Of a stretch of DNA of 64,000 bases, positions 36,996 through 46,522 are shown in pieces (the stretch's first letter is position 1; every line of letters begins with the position of its first letter). Below the pieces are notes generated by a model. It was given only the letters and a program-made list of their open reading frames with translations. It did no database searches and was not told where the DNA came from. Origin of the DNA: Rhodospirillales bacterium (GTDB taxonomy: Bacteria; Pseudomonadota; Alphaproteobacteria; Rhodospirillales; Thalassospiraceae); NCBI GenBank assembly GCA_019634165.1, contig JAHQVT010000011.1:62001-126000 (forward strand). The letters run 5' to 3'. The position numbers and the translations under genes are program-made.

Positions 36996-37967
36996 CTACA
37001 TCAAAAGAGCTTCGTGGATCGGATGATCCGGGCCGTAGCGGTCATTTAAAAGTTTGATCAGCTCACGCGAGAAACCTTTGCCGGCATCCAAAAGCGATCG
37101 CAATTCGGCATCATTGCGATCATGCGGGCCGACACCTTCAAGGCGTTTGCGCACATCCGGGTCGGATAATTCGCGCAAGAAACGATCATAAAGTTCCAAT
37201 GCAGGCAGGCTTTTTTCCCCAAATACGGTTTGCACGCGGGTAATTGGTGGGAGCTGCAAAAGTTCCGATAATTGTTCGCGTTTTCCAGCGTAATCATGGC
37301 CTGATGTTTCTGCGGCCGCAATAATGCCGCCAAAATAAAGCATTTTCCGGGAAAATACGAGTTTTAGGCGGCGGGGTGCCCATGCCTTGCTGGCATCGCC
37401 TTCGCGGGTTTTGATTTCAAAATCAACGCTGATGGTACGGTAATAGCGGATAACGTCATTGACCAGAAAACGCGCGATCGATTCACGGGTGACGGATGTT
37501 GTGACGTAATTGGCAATCAGATCGTCAAAAAACTTGCGTTTGCCCGCCTCGTTATACAGCCATTCGCATTCCAGCAAAAACAGCAACCGGCGGGTGGTGA
37601 TGGAATTGGTGTCCCCATCAAGCCCGATGCGGTTCACCAGTTCTTCGGCGGTGATATAGGATGAAAACGGGCCGTTTACGGCGGGTTTCTTCGTCACCAT
37701 CTTGCCAAGGATGTCGGCGACTTGTTCATGCGGCGCCTGACTGCGTTCGGCTTCGCGCCCGATGATGAAGTAATCCAGATCAGACTGGTCGGATGCTTCG
37801 TGCCGCCCATAAGACCCGGTGACCACCACGCAAAACGTATCGCCGCTGAGGCGTTCACCCAATGCAGCACGCATCTCGGCCAAGCGCGCGGCAGAGTATT
37901 CCTGATTGGTTGCGATGGTTTTGGGTAACAAGATCGGGACGGTTCCTTGCTGCGACTCGTTGATCAC
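36996..37967 (-). CDS. Nucleotidyltransferase-fold protein, function unknown
   Basis: The key motif is VVVTGSYGRHEASDQSDLDY, the GS-x(n)-SDxD pattern of DNA polymerase beta-type nucleotidyltransferases, here near residues 45-65; the remainder is a helical domain of about 250 residues. It resembles protein- or metabolite-nucleotidylating enzymes of the GlnD/DUF294 type in outline, but I cannot name the target. The frame is open to 38102; AGGCAG stands before a TTG-GTG pair (37970/37967), so a non-ATG start giving about 323 residues is likely. It is divergent from the cupin gene. Confidence 0.72.
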   Translation of the reverse strand: MINESQQGTVPILLPKTIATNQEYSAARLAEMRAALGERLSGDTFCVVVTGSYGRHEASDQSDLDYFIIGREAERSQAPHEQVADILGKMVTKKPAVNGPFSSYITAEELVNRIGLDGDTNSITTRRLLFLLECEWLYNEAGKRKFFDDLIANYVTTSVTRESIARFLVNDVIRYYRTISVDFEIKTREGDASKAWAPRRLKLVFSRKMLYFGGIIAAAETSGHDYAGKREQLSELLQLPPITRVQTVFGEKSLPALELYDRFLRELSDPDVRKRLEGVGPHDRNDAELRSLLDAGKGFSRELIKLLNDRYGPDHPIHEALLM

Positions 37968-38123
37968 CAAGTATCTGCCTATAGGGTAAAGATTAATACC
38001 GCGTTTATCTGATATGTCAGGGATGCAATAGGCTGCAATTGACCTGCTTTTGACGGGGCAATAGTTTGATGTGGTTATCCGCAGTCGGATTGCACGCCCC
38101 ACATTTCACAGAAAGCAATCTTT

Positions 38124-38453
38124 ATGGATATTTCGAATTTACCGTTCGGGACGACGGACTGGTCAGCGATTGAGCCAACCGAACATCTTGGTGAAACTGG
38201 CATGGCCACTTGGCGCACACAGCAATTTGGTCCGATCCGGGTCAGGATGGTGACATATTCGCCGGGGTATCTTGCAGATCATTGGTGCAGCAAGGGGCAT
38301 ATTCTGTTTTGTCTTGAAGGCGAATTGGTCACGGAACTTGATGATGGCCGGATATACACACTGCACCCGGGGATGAGCTATCAGGTCGCGGACAATGCCG
38401 AGGCGCACCGTTCATCAACCAAAATCGGTGCGACGTTGTTTGTTGTGGATTAG
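38124..38453 (+). CDS. DHCW-motif cupin-fold protein
   Basis: A 109-residue single-domain cupin. The signature LADHWCSKGHILFCLEGELV near residues 49-68 and HPGMSYQVADNAEAHRSS near 80-97 mark the small-beta-barrel family named after its DHCW motif. Histidine and glutamate residues suitable for metal binding are present. Function is unknown; these proteins are short, cytoplasmic and often stand alone, as here. It converges on the HD hydrolase gene, leaving only six bases between. Confidence 0.82.
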   Translation: MDISNLPFGTTDWSAIEPTEHLGETGMATWRTQQFGPIRVRMVTYSPGYLADHWCSKGHILFCLEGELVTELDDGRIYTLHPGMSYQVADNAEAHRSSTKIGATLFVVD

Positions 38454-38459
38454 GTCCGG

Positions 38460-39716
38460 CTAGTCAAACAAGCTGGCAGCGGCGGCCTGTTGGGCTGGGT
38501 CGGTTAGGCTGCCAACGCGGCGCAGGAACGAATTTTTTTCTTCGTAATAGCGTTTTGACAGATCCGCAAAGCAGCGGACTTCGACATCTTTGTTGATGTG
38601 GAATTCGCGTCTGGGCACTTTGGCTTCGTTCAGATCAAGGGTGCTGGCCGATGCGCTGATATGGGTATCGACTGCATCGGCGACGCCATCCAACTCGATG
38701 CGGTTTTTTAAGCTGTGGAGGAACTTCTTGAAGGCCGGGTGGCTGTTTAAGAATGCCTTTTCAGTCAGCAAGAAATCATCAGCGGCAAAGTCCGGGGCAT
38801 TTTTAACAACGAATTCGCGGCATAAATGGTCGGTGGCAAAGCACATCGGACCAAAAATGAAATTGCGATAGATGTCTTCTTTGAGCTGCCAGAATTTATC
38901 GAGCCGTTTAAGCGAGTCGGCATCAAGCTTTACCGCAGCTTCAAGCAACAGGCGCGGGTGACAATGCACATGGTTGGGATGGACATATGTCTTGGTGCGG
39001 CTGATGCCTTCTAGCGTGTCGATATTGACCGGACCGGAAAACAGGCTGGCATGCGGATGGGTGGATTTTTTCGACAGCAGCGCAATCACTTCATCGGGAT
39101 CAACGTCATGCTTGACCAGTAAATGATTAACCGACAGGTCAAGCTGGACTTCGCCAGTGATGATCTGATTGGTCAGTTGATGATGGTTGCGATCAAACCG
39201 CCGGGCAAATTCCGGTTCCAGCGTATGGGAAAACGGTCCGTGACCGATATCGTGCAAAAGGGCCGCAGCGCCAAGCAAATCACAATCGGCATCTGATAGA
39301 CCCATCAGGCGGCAATAACGTTGCGACAGCAAGGCAACGCCGATGGTGTGATCATAGCGCGAATGACGGATATTGGCCGGGCGCCCATTGGGATGGAACA
39401 GATAGTCGATCGCGCCAAGGAACGATATTTCACGCAGGCGCTCGAACGCATGCGAGGCAATCAGCTTTTTGTGCAGCGGACGGTCAAAGGCGGATGCGAT
39501 CTGGGCGCGTTTGAAATGGTAGTTATATTGCGGGACATCGCGAAACAGCAGTTCCCATTCAGCGATATCAGCAGCATTGAAATTGGTGTCAAACAGATCG
39601 CCGATTTCCGGGGCTGCGTTCTTGGCGGCCTTGAGTGCGGCAGACTCCTTTTGCGGCGCGGCAGGCTTGGCCTCTGCGCGGGGAGCAAAAAGATCTAGCT
39701 GCGGCTTGGGACTCAT
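38460..39716 (-). CDS. HD superfamily phosphohydrolase
   Basis: A 418-residue HD-domain enzyme of the dGTPase-like YdhJ/COG1078 class. The metal-binding set is visible: HSRYDHTIGVALLSQRY (first His), LLGAAALLHDIGHGPFSHTL (HD pair) and a downstream Asp. Related proteins hydrolyse dNTPs or nucleotide second messengers; the substrate here is unknown. ATG 39716 is taken as the start because the sequence upstream, though open to 39905, is not conserved-looking and the ribosome site there is no better. It is divergent from the DivL-like gene. Confidence 0.82.
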   Translation of the reverse strand: MSPKPQLDLFAPRAEAKPAAPQKESAALKAAKNAAPEIGDLFDTNFNAADIAEWELLFRDVPQYNYHFKRAQIASAFDRPLHKKLIASHAFERLREISFLGAIDYLFHPNGRPANIRHSRYDHTIGVALLSQRYCRLMGLSDADCDLLGAAALLHDIGHGPFSHTLEPEFARRFDRNHHQLTNQIITGEVQLDLSVNHLLVKHDVDPDEVIALLSKKSTHPHASLFSGPVNIDTLEGISRTKTYVHPNHVHCHPRLLLEAAVKLDADSLKRLDKFWQLKEDIYRNFIFGPMCFATDHLCREFVVKNAPDFAADDFLLTEKAFLNSHPAFKKFLHSLKNRIELDGVADAVDTHISASASTLDLNEAKVPRREFHINKDVEVRCFADLSKRYYEEKNSFLRRVGSLTDPAQQAAAASLFD

Positions 39717-39921
39717 CTTCGACAGGTACGCTGTATCTTTGTTAATGACTGAACCGCAGACATAGCCCGATTCAAGGGTCGTGTCATCGCGGTTTTTCCA
39801 CAGGCGCGCCCCGTGAAATGCGGCTTTCGACAAGGCTGTTGCCGATATGATGCGAAACGGTGGTAAAAGCACACCGTTTTCACCATAATAATAGCTCATA
39901 AACACAAACGGTTAACAACAC

Positions 39922-42510
39922 GTGACACGGCGAACATCCGAGCAAGCATCTGATCAGGGTAAGGGAAAGAAAAAGGTGGGGGCATTTTTGTCCAAATTGC
40001 CCAAATTCCGGCTGTCTGCATTTGCCCAAGGGAGTGTTGGCGCATTTGCGACGCTGATTGTTAGTGCAAACCTACACGCACAAGAAAAGTTCCGGGTTAA
40101 TCAGGCCGCCGACGCAATGGCGCCTGAGGGGATTGGTGCGACCATCTTTGGAAGTCTGGCAGGGTTAAGCGACCGTGATTGGCTGGTTGTTGGATTGGCG
40201 GCAGTTGGTGGGGCGGCGATTGCCGGCTGGGTTGGTTGGCGATTGTCCTTGCGGATGAAGCGCCATCTTGAAGAAGTCGAAGATCACGAACATGAATTGG
40301 CCGGGGAAACCGAACTTTTCAGCCACCTTTTGTTTGCCGGTCCTGACCCGGTTTATTATTGGAGCCAAAAGGGCTTTGTCGAAGGGGCGAGCCCGTCTTT
40401 GAAGCGCACCTTTCAGTTGGGCAATGATGGTCGTTTTCCCGATCTTCTTGACCTTTTGCGTGATGAGGATGCCAAAGCGCTTAAAGAACGTGTGCGCAAC
40501 CTTAAATCCGGTCATGACCGGTTTGAGTTGTGGATAACCACCCTTGATGAACGCAAGTTCCATGTAACGGGCATGGCCGCGCGCAAGGATCGTTCGGCCG
40601 TTGTTTTGGCACATGCATTATGGTTCCGCGATGAAACCCGCCATACCCGGGAACGCGAAAGCCAGTTTGGCGATTTTCAGGTTTTAAAGCACGAGGTTTC
40701 CGGGCTTCGGGCGTTACTTGATAGCTTGCCTTTCCCGGTATGGCGACGTGATAGCGAATTGCGCCTGATTGATTGCAATGTGGCCTATGCCGATGCGGTT
40801 GAACAATCTTGTATCGAAGATGCCCTTGCCACCCAGTCGGAAATCGGGGCCGGGATTATCCCCGATCAAGGGCGGTCCTTAGCGGCATCGGTGCAGCGCA
40901 ATGGCGAAGGTTTAACCCGCGATTATCATGTGGTTATTCGCGGTGATCGCAAATTGATGCGCATTACCGAAATGCCTTCACGTCAGAATGACGGGGCTGA
41001 TGGCCTGATTGGATTTGCCATTGATTGCACGCCGGTCGAAGAATTGCAGTCCGATCTGTCACGCCATATTCGCGCCCATGCAGAGGTTCTTGAAAACCTT
41101 GGCACGGCCATTGCGGTTTATGGCGGCGATAAGGGGCTTATTTTCTTTAACACCGCTTTTACCAAGCTTTGGGATCTGGATGACGAATGGCTGTGGACCG
41201 AACCATCCCATGATGATGTGTTGCGGCGTTTGCGCGATGAACGCAAATTGCCTGAAGTCACCGACTTTGCCCAGTTCCGCAACACTGAAAATCAGCGGTT
41301 CACCGATCTTATCAAACCCGAAGAAGACCTGATGCATCTGCCCAACGGCATGACTTTGCGGCGCTTTATCTCGCCCCATCCGTTTGGTGGATTGATGTTT
41401 GTCTATGAAGATGTCACCGACAAGCTTGTGCTAGAAAGTTCTTATAACACCTTGATTGCGGTACAGCGCGAGACGCTTGAAAGCCTGCATGAAGCCGTTG
41501 GCGTGATCAGTGGTGATGGGCGCTTGCGGCTTTATAACCATGGGTTTGCCGATCTGTGGGGGCTTGAGGCCGAGTTCCTTGATGGGGCACCGCATTTGGC
41601 CGAAGTGGTCGAAAAGGCCAAGGATTATTGGCGCGATCGCGATGATTGGGACAAGTTCAAAAGCCGGATGGTCGCACGCATCACCAATCATGAACCGATG
41701 AATGGCCGGTTGGAGCGATCTGATAACACCATCATTGATTTTGCGATTGTACCACTGCCCGATGGGGCGGTGATGATGTCCTATATTGATGTGACCGATA
41801 CGATCCGGGTTGAACGCGCCCTTCGCGAACGTAACGAGGCGCTTCGCACCGCCGATCAGATGAAGTCGGACTTTATTTCGACCGTGTCGCGCGAATTGAC
41901 CAAGCCGCTTGATCATATCAATGGTGAATCTGATCGATTGATCCCGCATTTAACCGGCAATGTCGCCCGGTCCGTCGAAACCATCCGGGCAGAAGCGCAA
42001 AGCATGCTAGCACTTGTTGATGATATGCGCGATCTGGCAACCCTTGGATCAGGGCAGGTCGCCCTTGAACTTGATACGGTTGATCCAAGGCGGTTGTTAC
42101 GATCGCTTGAAGCATTGACCCGTGCGCGTCTGGCAGAATTGAACGTGTCGTTGCGGCTTTATTGTTCGCGCAATATCGGCTGGATGGTGGCCGATGAACG
42201 CCGCTTGAAACAGGCTTTGTTCATTCTGGTAACCAACGTTTTGCGTACAGCGCCCGAAGGCAGCGAGGTTTCTGTTGTTGCGCGTCGACGCGGCGAGGAT
42301 ATCGAAATTTCCATCTCGCTTTCCGATGAAGCCCCGCAGCCGATGTTGTTTGAGGGTTTGCGCGATGGCGAATCCCCATCTGCACGGCGTGCTCTTGGCA
42401 TGGCGATGGTGCGCGCCGTGGTCGAAATTCATGGCGGTCGGGTCAAGATCAGCCGCGATGGCCGCGAGATTGCCTGTATCCTTCCTGCAGGCGAAGAAAG
42501 CGATCTGTAA
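39922..42510 (+). CDS. divL: DivL-like multi-PAS pseudokinase
   Basis: An 862-residue membrane-anchored signalling protein with GTG start. After an N-terminal hydrophobic region and a membrane helix near 92-112 come several PAS domains (about 130-620), a short coiled coil and a histidine-kinase core. In the dimerisation helix the usual His-Glu-Leu is changed: ISTVSRELTKPLDHINGE has Arg where the phospho-acceptor His (or the Tyr of Caulobacter DivL) stands. The ATP lid is also degenerate: the DxGxG loop is missing (LSDEAPQP) and the second glycine box reads ALGMAMVRAVVEIHGG. It is therefore probably a scaffold or sensor without kinase activity. The ahcY-divL linkage is common in alphaproteobacteria; here four genes lie between. 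Confidence 0.75.
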   Translation: MTRRTSEQASDQGKGKKKVGAFLSKLPKFRLSAFAQGSVGAFATLIVSANLHAQEKFRVNQAADAMAPEGIGATIFGSLAGLSDRDWLVVGLAAVGGAAIAGWVGWRLSLRMKRHLEEVEDHEHELAGETELFSHLLFAGPDPVYYWSQKGFVEGASPSLKRTFQLGNDGRFPDLLDLLRDEDAKALKERVRNLKSGHDRFELWITTLDERKFHVTGMAARKDRSAVVLAHALWFRDETRHTRERESQFGDFQVLKHEVSGLRALLDSLPFPVWRRDSELRLIDCNVAYADAVEQSCIEDALATQSEIGAGIIPDQGRSLAASVQRNGEGLTRDYHVVIRGDRKLMRITEMPSRQNDGADGLIGFAIDCTPVEELQSDLSRHIRAHAEVLENLGTAIAVYGGDKGLIFFNTAFTKLWDLDDEWLWTEPSHDDVLRRLRDERKLPEVTDFAQFRNTENQRFTDLIKPEEDLMHLPNGMTLRRFISPHPFGGLMFVYEDVTDKLVLESSYNTLIAVQRETLESLHEAVGVISGDGRLRLYNHGFADLWGLEAEFLDGAPHLAEVVEKAKDYWRDRDDWDKFKSRMVARITNHEPMNGRLERSDNTIIDFAIVPLPDGAVMMSYIDVTDTIRVERALRERNEALRTADQMKSDFISTVSRELTKPLDHINGESDRLIPHLTGNVARSVETIRAEAQSMLALVDDMRDLATLGSGQVALELDTVDPRRLLRSLEALTRARLAELNVSLRLYCSRNIGWMVADERRLKQALFILVTNVLRTAPEGSEVSVVARRRGEDIEISISLSDEAPQPMLFEGLRDGESPSARRALGMAMVRAVVEIHGGRVKISRDGREIACILPAGEESDL

Positions 42511-42536
42511 TCAGTGATGCCGGCAGGTCGAACATG

Positions 42537-42566
42537 AAAAAGGCGCCGATTGCGGCGCCTTTTGTT
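42537..42566. terminator. Bidirectional terminator between the DivL-like and dehydrogenase genes
   Basis: AAAAGGCGCCG / CGGCGCCTTTT with a 4-base loop and T-runs on both strands; it serves both converging genes. Confidence 0.85.
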
Positions 42567-42590
42567 TTGATCAGGTATGTGCGTTTGGTT

Positions 42591-43547
42591 TTAAACGGTA
42601 AACGGCACATCCTTGCCCGCGATAAAGGCATCAATGTTATCAAGGGCGCGAAAACCCATGGCATTGCGGGTTTCGACCGTTGCTGACCCCAGATGGGGTA
42701 ATAAGAACGTGTTTTTAAGATCGCGATAGGCCGGTTCGATATTGGGTTCACCGGCAAACACATCCAATCCGGCCGCCGTTAGCTTGCCCGATTTAAGGGC
42801 GGCAATCAGGTCACCATCATTCACCACATCGCCGCGTGCCGTATTCACAATGATCGCGCCATCGGGCAGTTTGGAAATGAAATCCGTATTGACCATACCG
42901 CGTGTTTCCGGGGTTGATGGGCAATGGAGTGATAGAAAATCACACTGGGGCAGAAGGGCATCCATGCTGTTGTGATAGGTGGCCCCAAATTCTTGATCGG
43001 CGGGCAATTGACGGCGGTTGTAATAATGGATTTCCATATCAAATCCGCGGGCACGTTTGGCAACCGCTTGGCCGATCCGACCCATTCCAACAATGCCCAG
43101 TTTCTTGCCGGTAACCTGTGTGCCCATCAGATGGGTTGGGCGCCAGCTTGACCAAGTGGCGTTGCGGACTTCGGCCTCGCCTTCGCTGGCGCGGCGTGCT
43201 GCGCCAAGGATCAAAAGCCACGCAATGTCGGCGGTTGCATCGGTCAAAACACCGGGTGTGTTGCCAATAATGACACCCTTTTTCTTGGCGGCAGCCAGAT
43301 CAATATGATCGGTTCCGACCGAGAAGGTGGCGACGATTTTGACACTGTCTGGCAGTTCTTCGAAAAAGGCGGCGTCAATCGGATCGCCAACCGAAACAAG
43401 GGCAGCATCTGCCCCATGACACAGGGTCAGAATTTCATTGCGCGACAGCGGATCGTCGCCTTCTTGCGTTCTGATGTCATAGCTTTGGGCGGCGCGTTCC
43501 GCGACGGCATCTGGCAGTCGGCGGGTAACGACAAGGACGGGCTTCAT
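42591..43547 (-). CDS. D-isomer-specific 2-hydroxyacid dehydrogenase
   Basis: Cytoplasmic NAD(P)-dependent dehydrogenase of 318 residues, close to glyoxylate/hydroxypyruvate reductases. The nucleotide-binding loop GIVGMGRIGQAVAKRARGF is near 150, the catalytic Arg in NTARGDVVND near 231, Glu near 260, and His in LLPHLGSATVETR near 283. The start is supported by GGGAGA seven bases before the ATG. The adjacent membrane protein gene lies upstream on the same strand 60 bases away but shares no obvious function. Confidence 0.92.
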   Translation of the reverse strand: MKPVLVVTRRLPDAVAERAAQSYDIRTQEGDDPLSRNEILTLCHGADAALVSVGDPIDAAFFEELPDSVKIVATFSVGTDHIDLAAAKKKGVIIGNTPGVLTDATADIAWLLILGAARRASEGEAEVRNATWSSWRPTHLMGTQVTGKKLGIVGMGRIGQAVAKRARGFDMEIHYYNRRQLPADQEFGATYHNSMDALLPQCDFLSLHCPSTPETRGMVNTDFISKLPDGAIIVNTARGDVVNDGDLIAALKSGKLTAAGLDVFAGEPNIEPAYRDLKNTFLLPHLGSATVETRNAMGFRALDNIDAFIAGKDVPFTV

Positions 43548-43606
43548 GTGTGTTTCTCCCTGATAAGGATTGCGTCTTTTTTGAAGTTTCTAATTTTAGA
43601 ATAGCA

Positions 43607-44182
43607 CTAGAACAACTGGCCGATGGCAAGGCGAATACCAATTGATGTGATCACCATTGAGAGCAGGAAATCGGCCATGACAATCGCACTTGCCGTTGGC
43701 AGCGGAACCGACAGGGTCAGTCGCGCAATATAGACGCCGTAAACCAGTGTTGCGATGACCGCGACCATAACAAACCCGCCCGGTCCGAGTGACGGGAAAA
43801 GAACCCCCAAGGTAAGGGCGGTCAGATAAAGCGCCATCTGCAGGACGCTTGACCAATTATAAACCGTGATAAAGCTGATAAAGCGTTCTGCCCGACCCAG
43901 CATCGGAAGGATGTGAAACATCACAAGCGGAAATGCCACCCATTTGATGACATAGGCAATGACTTCGACCGTCATATAACGCCCGACTGGAAAATTTTCC
44001 GGTGCTTCGAGCAGATCATGCCAGCGCAAGAAGGCAAAGGCGGGGAAAACGATCACAGCGGCCAAGAAAGATCGCCAGAACCCATTGATCGAAAATTCAA
44101 AAAAGCCAAGCCCGCTTGCATCACCTCGGGCAATACGCCAGGTGCCGTAAAGGGCGCGCAAAGTTTCGGTTTGTATGCTCAT
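43607..44182 (-). CDS. Integral membrane protein, function unknown
   Basis: A 191-residue inner-membrane protein with about five hydrophobic segments (for example FWRSFLAAVIVFPAFAFL, YVIKWVAFPLVMFHILP, SVLQMALYLTALTLGVLF). The pattern recalls Yip1-like small membrane proteins but I see no decisive motif. It has no signal peptide and no charged enzymatic motif. Upstream of the hydroxyacid dehydrogenase on the same strand, possibly co-transcribed. Confidence 0.7.
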   Translation of the reverse strand: MSIQTETLRALYGTWRIARGDASGLGFFEFSINGFWRSFLAAVIVFPAFAFLRWHDLLEAPENFPVGRYMTVEVIAYVIKWVAFPLVMFHILPMLGRAERFISFITVYNWSSVLQMALYLTALTLGVLFPSLGPGGFVMVAVIATLVYGVYIARLTLSVPLPTASAIVMADFLLSMVITSIGIRLAIGQLF

Positions 44183-44367
44183 GCGGGGCTGGTTTCCGGG
44201 CTGTAGGGCAAATGGACGAATTGATTGTCTATCAGGCTACTGGATGCGGTGAAACAACTTATCCCTGATTACCTATCGTTCACAAGTCACCCGCGATGAA
44301 CGTCTTTTCTGTACATGGCTTAATCAGTCATGTGCGGTCATGTTACAAAAAGAGGTGCGGGATCAGG

Positions 44368-44985
44368 ATGCAGGACAAATCGGACGAATATGCGTTGCGT
44401 TTGTCCTATCTTGAACAGACAGATGCCGATTCCTTGGCAGTAGCGCGGCTGTATCTGGAAATGGCCAGCAATCAGCATCACAGCGAACGGAACTATGCGC
44501 TGAGCCTGTTTGACAAGGCTGATGCGCTTTTTGCCCTTCATTTGCCGACAGCGCGCGATGCAGCGGTGGCCGGATTGGCACTTAGCCTTAATAACCGGGC
44601 CGCACTTGAGATCGAAGCACAGGAATGGGACTGGGCCGTTGATGCGGCCAGTCAGGCGGTGTCGCTGCGTCAGGATCGGTTGCGTAACTGTGTCGGGCGC
44701 AAAGATGATACCGAGCGACTTGATCTTGGTTATTCCTTTGCCGCCTTGGTGTTGGCGACGCGCGGTGCTGGGAAATATGACCTTGCTTGCGCGGCGGCAA
44801 GCGATGCGATCAAGGTGCTTGGTAAATTTGCCGGGATGAGCAATCAGGAAGCATTTGTTTTGCTGACCAAGCTGATTTGCATTTACGCCGATCTATGTAC
44901 AGAAACCCATCAGTTGCCAGATGCCGGTTTGTTAATGCCTTTGGCCAAAGCGTTCTACAGCACGCGATCAAGCGGGAAATCATGA
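44368..44985 (+). CDS. Helical, TPR-like protein, function unknown
   Basis: About 205 residues, all-helical, with repeats of the kind ARLYLEMASNQHHSERNYAL and NRAALEIEAQEWDWAVDAAS that resemble tetratricopeptide units. No signal peptide or membrane segment. The ATG at 44368 is chosen over an upstream in-frame ATG at 44296 because the extra residues look non-coding; a GAGG lies 14 bases before it. I do not recognise a named family; TPR-like proteins usually bind partner proteins. Confidence 0.65.
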   Translation: MQDKSDEYALRLSYLEQTDADSLAVARLYLEMASNQHHSERNYALSLFDKADALFALHLPTARDAAVAGLALSLNNRAALEIEAQEWDWAVDAASQAVSLRQDRLRNCVGRKDDTERLDLGYSFAALVLATRGAGKYDLACAAASDAIKVLGKFAGMSNQEAFVLLTKLICIYADLCTETHQLPDAGLLMPLAKAFYSTRSSGKS

Positions 44986-45022
44986 AAAAACGGCTATAAA
45001 GCAAGATTGCCTTATAGCCGTT
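44985..45022 (-). terminator. Terminator downstream of the DUF4139 gene
   Basis: Perfect 11-base stem AACGGCTATAA / TTATAGCCGTT with a 12-base loop; the minus strand then has TTTTTT. It abuts the stop of the TPR-like gene on the other strand. Confidence 0.8.
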
Positions 45023-45040
45023 CAATAAGTGGTTTTGGAT

Positions 45041-46522
45041 TTAACGGGTGCTGTCGACCGACCAGCTTAGGGTCACCTCGCCCTTGGCCGGGACTTTGAT
45101 TTCCCATGTGAGCAGGCCCGGTTGTGGGCGTTGATGTTTGTGACTTTCCGATGTTACGGACCAATCATTTGGCACATTTTCCCGGATGGTGATGGTTTCT
45201 GCGCGTGAACTGGTGTTGCGCACAGTCCATTTCAAATCAGCGCTGACGTCATCAGGAAGGTTTGGCCGGGCTTTGCGCGAGAATGCGGTGACTTCGCGGG
45301 TGCCGGAAAGTTCGCTTGCCTTACCAAGACGTAATGTCGCATCACGCCCAACCGGGGTCAGGGAGATATTATCTTCGGCCAGAAACCCGGTGTCACCATT
45401 TGGTGTTTTGGCAAAGATGCGAACGATGCCGTCAGGCCACGGGCTGCTGGCATCTTTTCCACCGTCATTGGTCAGACTGATTTCCAAATCCGGGCGGACA
45501 AAATCAGGTTTGCCATTTACATCCATGCCATAGGGGCTGCTGGCACCGTTAAAAATGGCGTGGCGGGTAACAGACCGTGATTGTGCGTCAATCAATGGCA
45601 AGATTGCAGTGTCGCCATCCTTCATGCTCAGACCATCAAATGGTCCATAGACATGCAGATTTTCAAAATTTGCACGTTCCGGGGCGCTTGCCGCAGACCC
45701 GACAGAATCAGCCATCGTCATCATCATTTCGCCGCGCGCCGCCTTGGCAATTGGTGCTTGCCCTACGCGGTTCTGATCACCGGCCACCAGACGCAATTGT
45801 GCACCATCAAAAGCACTGCCGGAATGGTTGGTGATCCGTGCAATGGCCGAAAGGTTCAATTTGTTTGCATCACTGTCATATGAGGCAATATAAGAAGTGC
45901 CCCAGCCAATTCCACCCAGCAAATATGCCATTGAAACATGTTCAAGTGATGCGCTTGTTGCGATATCGGCATCTATGAAGGGTGAGGTGATGAAGCCTTC
46001 TGGAAGGTCGGAAATAATGATCTGATCGGTTGGGACCTGTTCAATGCCAGCATCGGTTTTAACCAAGGCAATGTGGGTCAGGGCGACAAGGGTGCCTTCA
46101 ATCAGTTCATTATCGTTTCGACGGATGGTGACGGTTTTTCCAACCTGGTCTTGCAGCAGGGCTGCGAGCGCGTTGTAGCCATTCGTGCGTTTGCGCAAGG
46201 AAGACCAAACAAGATTGCTTTCCCGAGACGAACCAATCAGAAGCGAATCATCAATGATGGTCGACGGTAATCCGCCAATGCGGAGCGTGCTTTGACCGTC
46301 TGGAATGGCGATGTTGCGTTGCTCGGCGATCATGGCGAGATTGCCGGGATAGACGGTTAGTTGCAGTTTGCTGCGTGCATCCGCTGAAAGTGGGATGATG
46401 GGATGTGCATTGCGGTCTTCGACCGAGTTTTGCGCGCGGGCAGTTTCGATGCCCGGTCCGAAAAACACCGCTGTTCCCAACAGTGCTGCCAGTGCAAAAC
46501 GGTTTCGCATTGTTGCAGTCAT
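45041..46522 (-). CDS. DUF4139 domain-containing secreted protein
   Basis: About 493 residues. An N-terminal signal peptide (RNRFALAALLGTAVFFGPGI, cut after ARA) precedes a beta-rich protein with the DUF4139 pattern, including MAYLLGGIGWGTSYIASYDS near 212-231 and the closing KVPAKGEVTLSWSVDSTR. These proteins relate to mucoidy-inhibitor-like MuiA and are periplasmic or surface-bound; the role is unknown. The start at 46522 is supported by AAGG about ten bases before; the frame runs on to 46651 without support. Confidence 0.8.
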   Translation of the reverse strand: MTATMRNRFALAALLGTAVFFGPGIETARAQNSVEDRNAHPIIPLSADARSKLQLTVYPGNLAMIAEQRNIAIPDGQSTLRIGGLPSTIIDDSLLIGSSRESNLVWSSLRKRTNGYNALAALLQDQVGKTVTIRRNDNELIEGTLVALTHIALVKTDAGIEQVPTDQIIISDLPEGFITSPFIDADIATSASLEHVSMAYLLGGIGWGTSYIASYDSDANKLNLSAIARITNHSGSAFDGAQLRLVAGDQNRVGQAPIAKAARGEMMMTMADSVGSAASAPERANFENLHVYGPFDGLSMKDGDTAILPLIDAQSRSVTRHAIFNGASSPYGMDVNGKPDFVRPDLEISLTNDGGKDASSPWPDGIVRIFAKTPNGDTGFLAEDNISLTPVGRDATLRLGKASELSGTREVTAFSRKARPNLPDDVSADLKWTVRNTSSRAETITIRENVPNDWSVTSESHKHQRPQPGLLTWEIKVPAKGEVTLSWSVDSTR

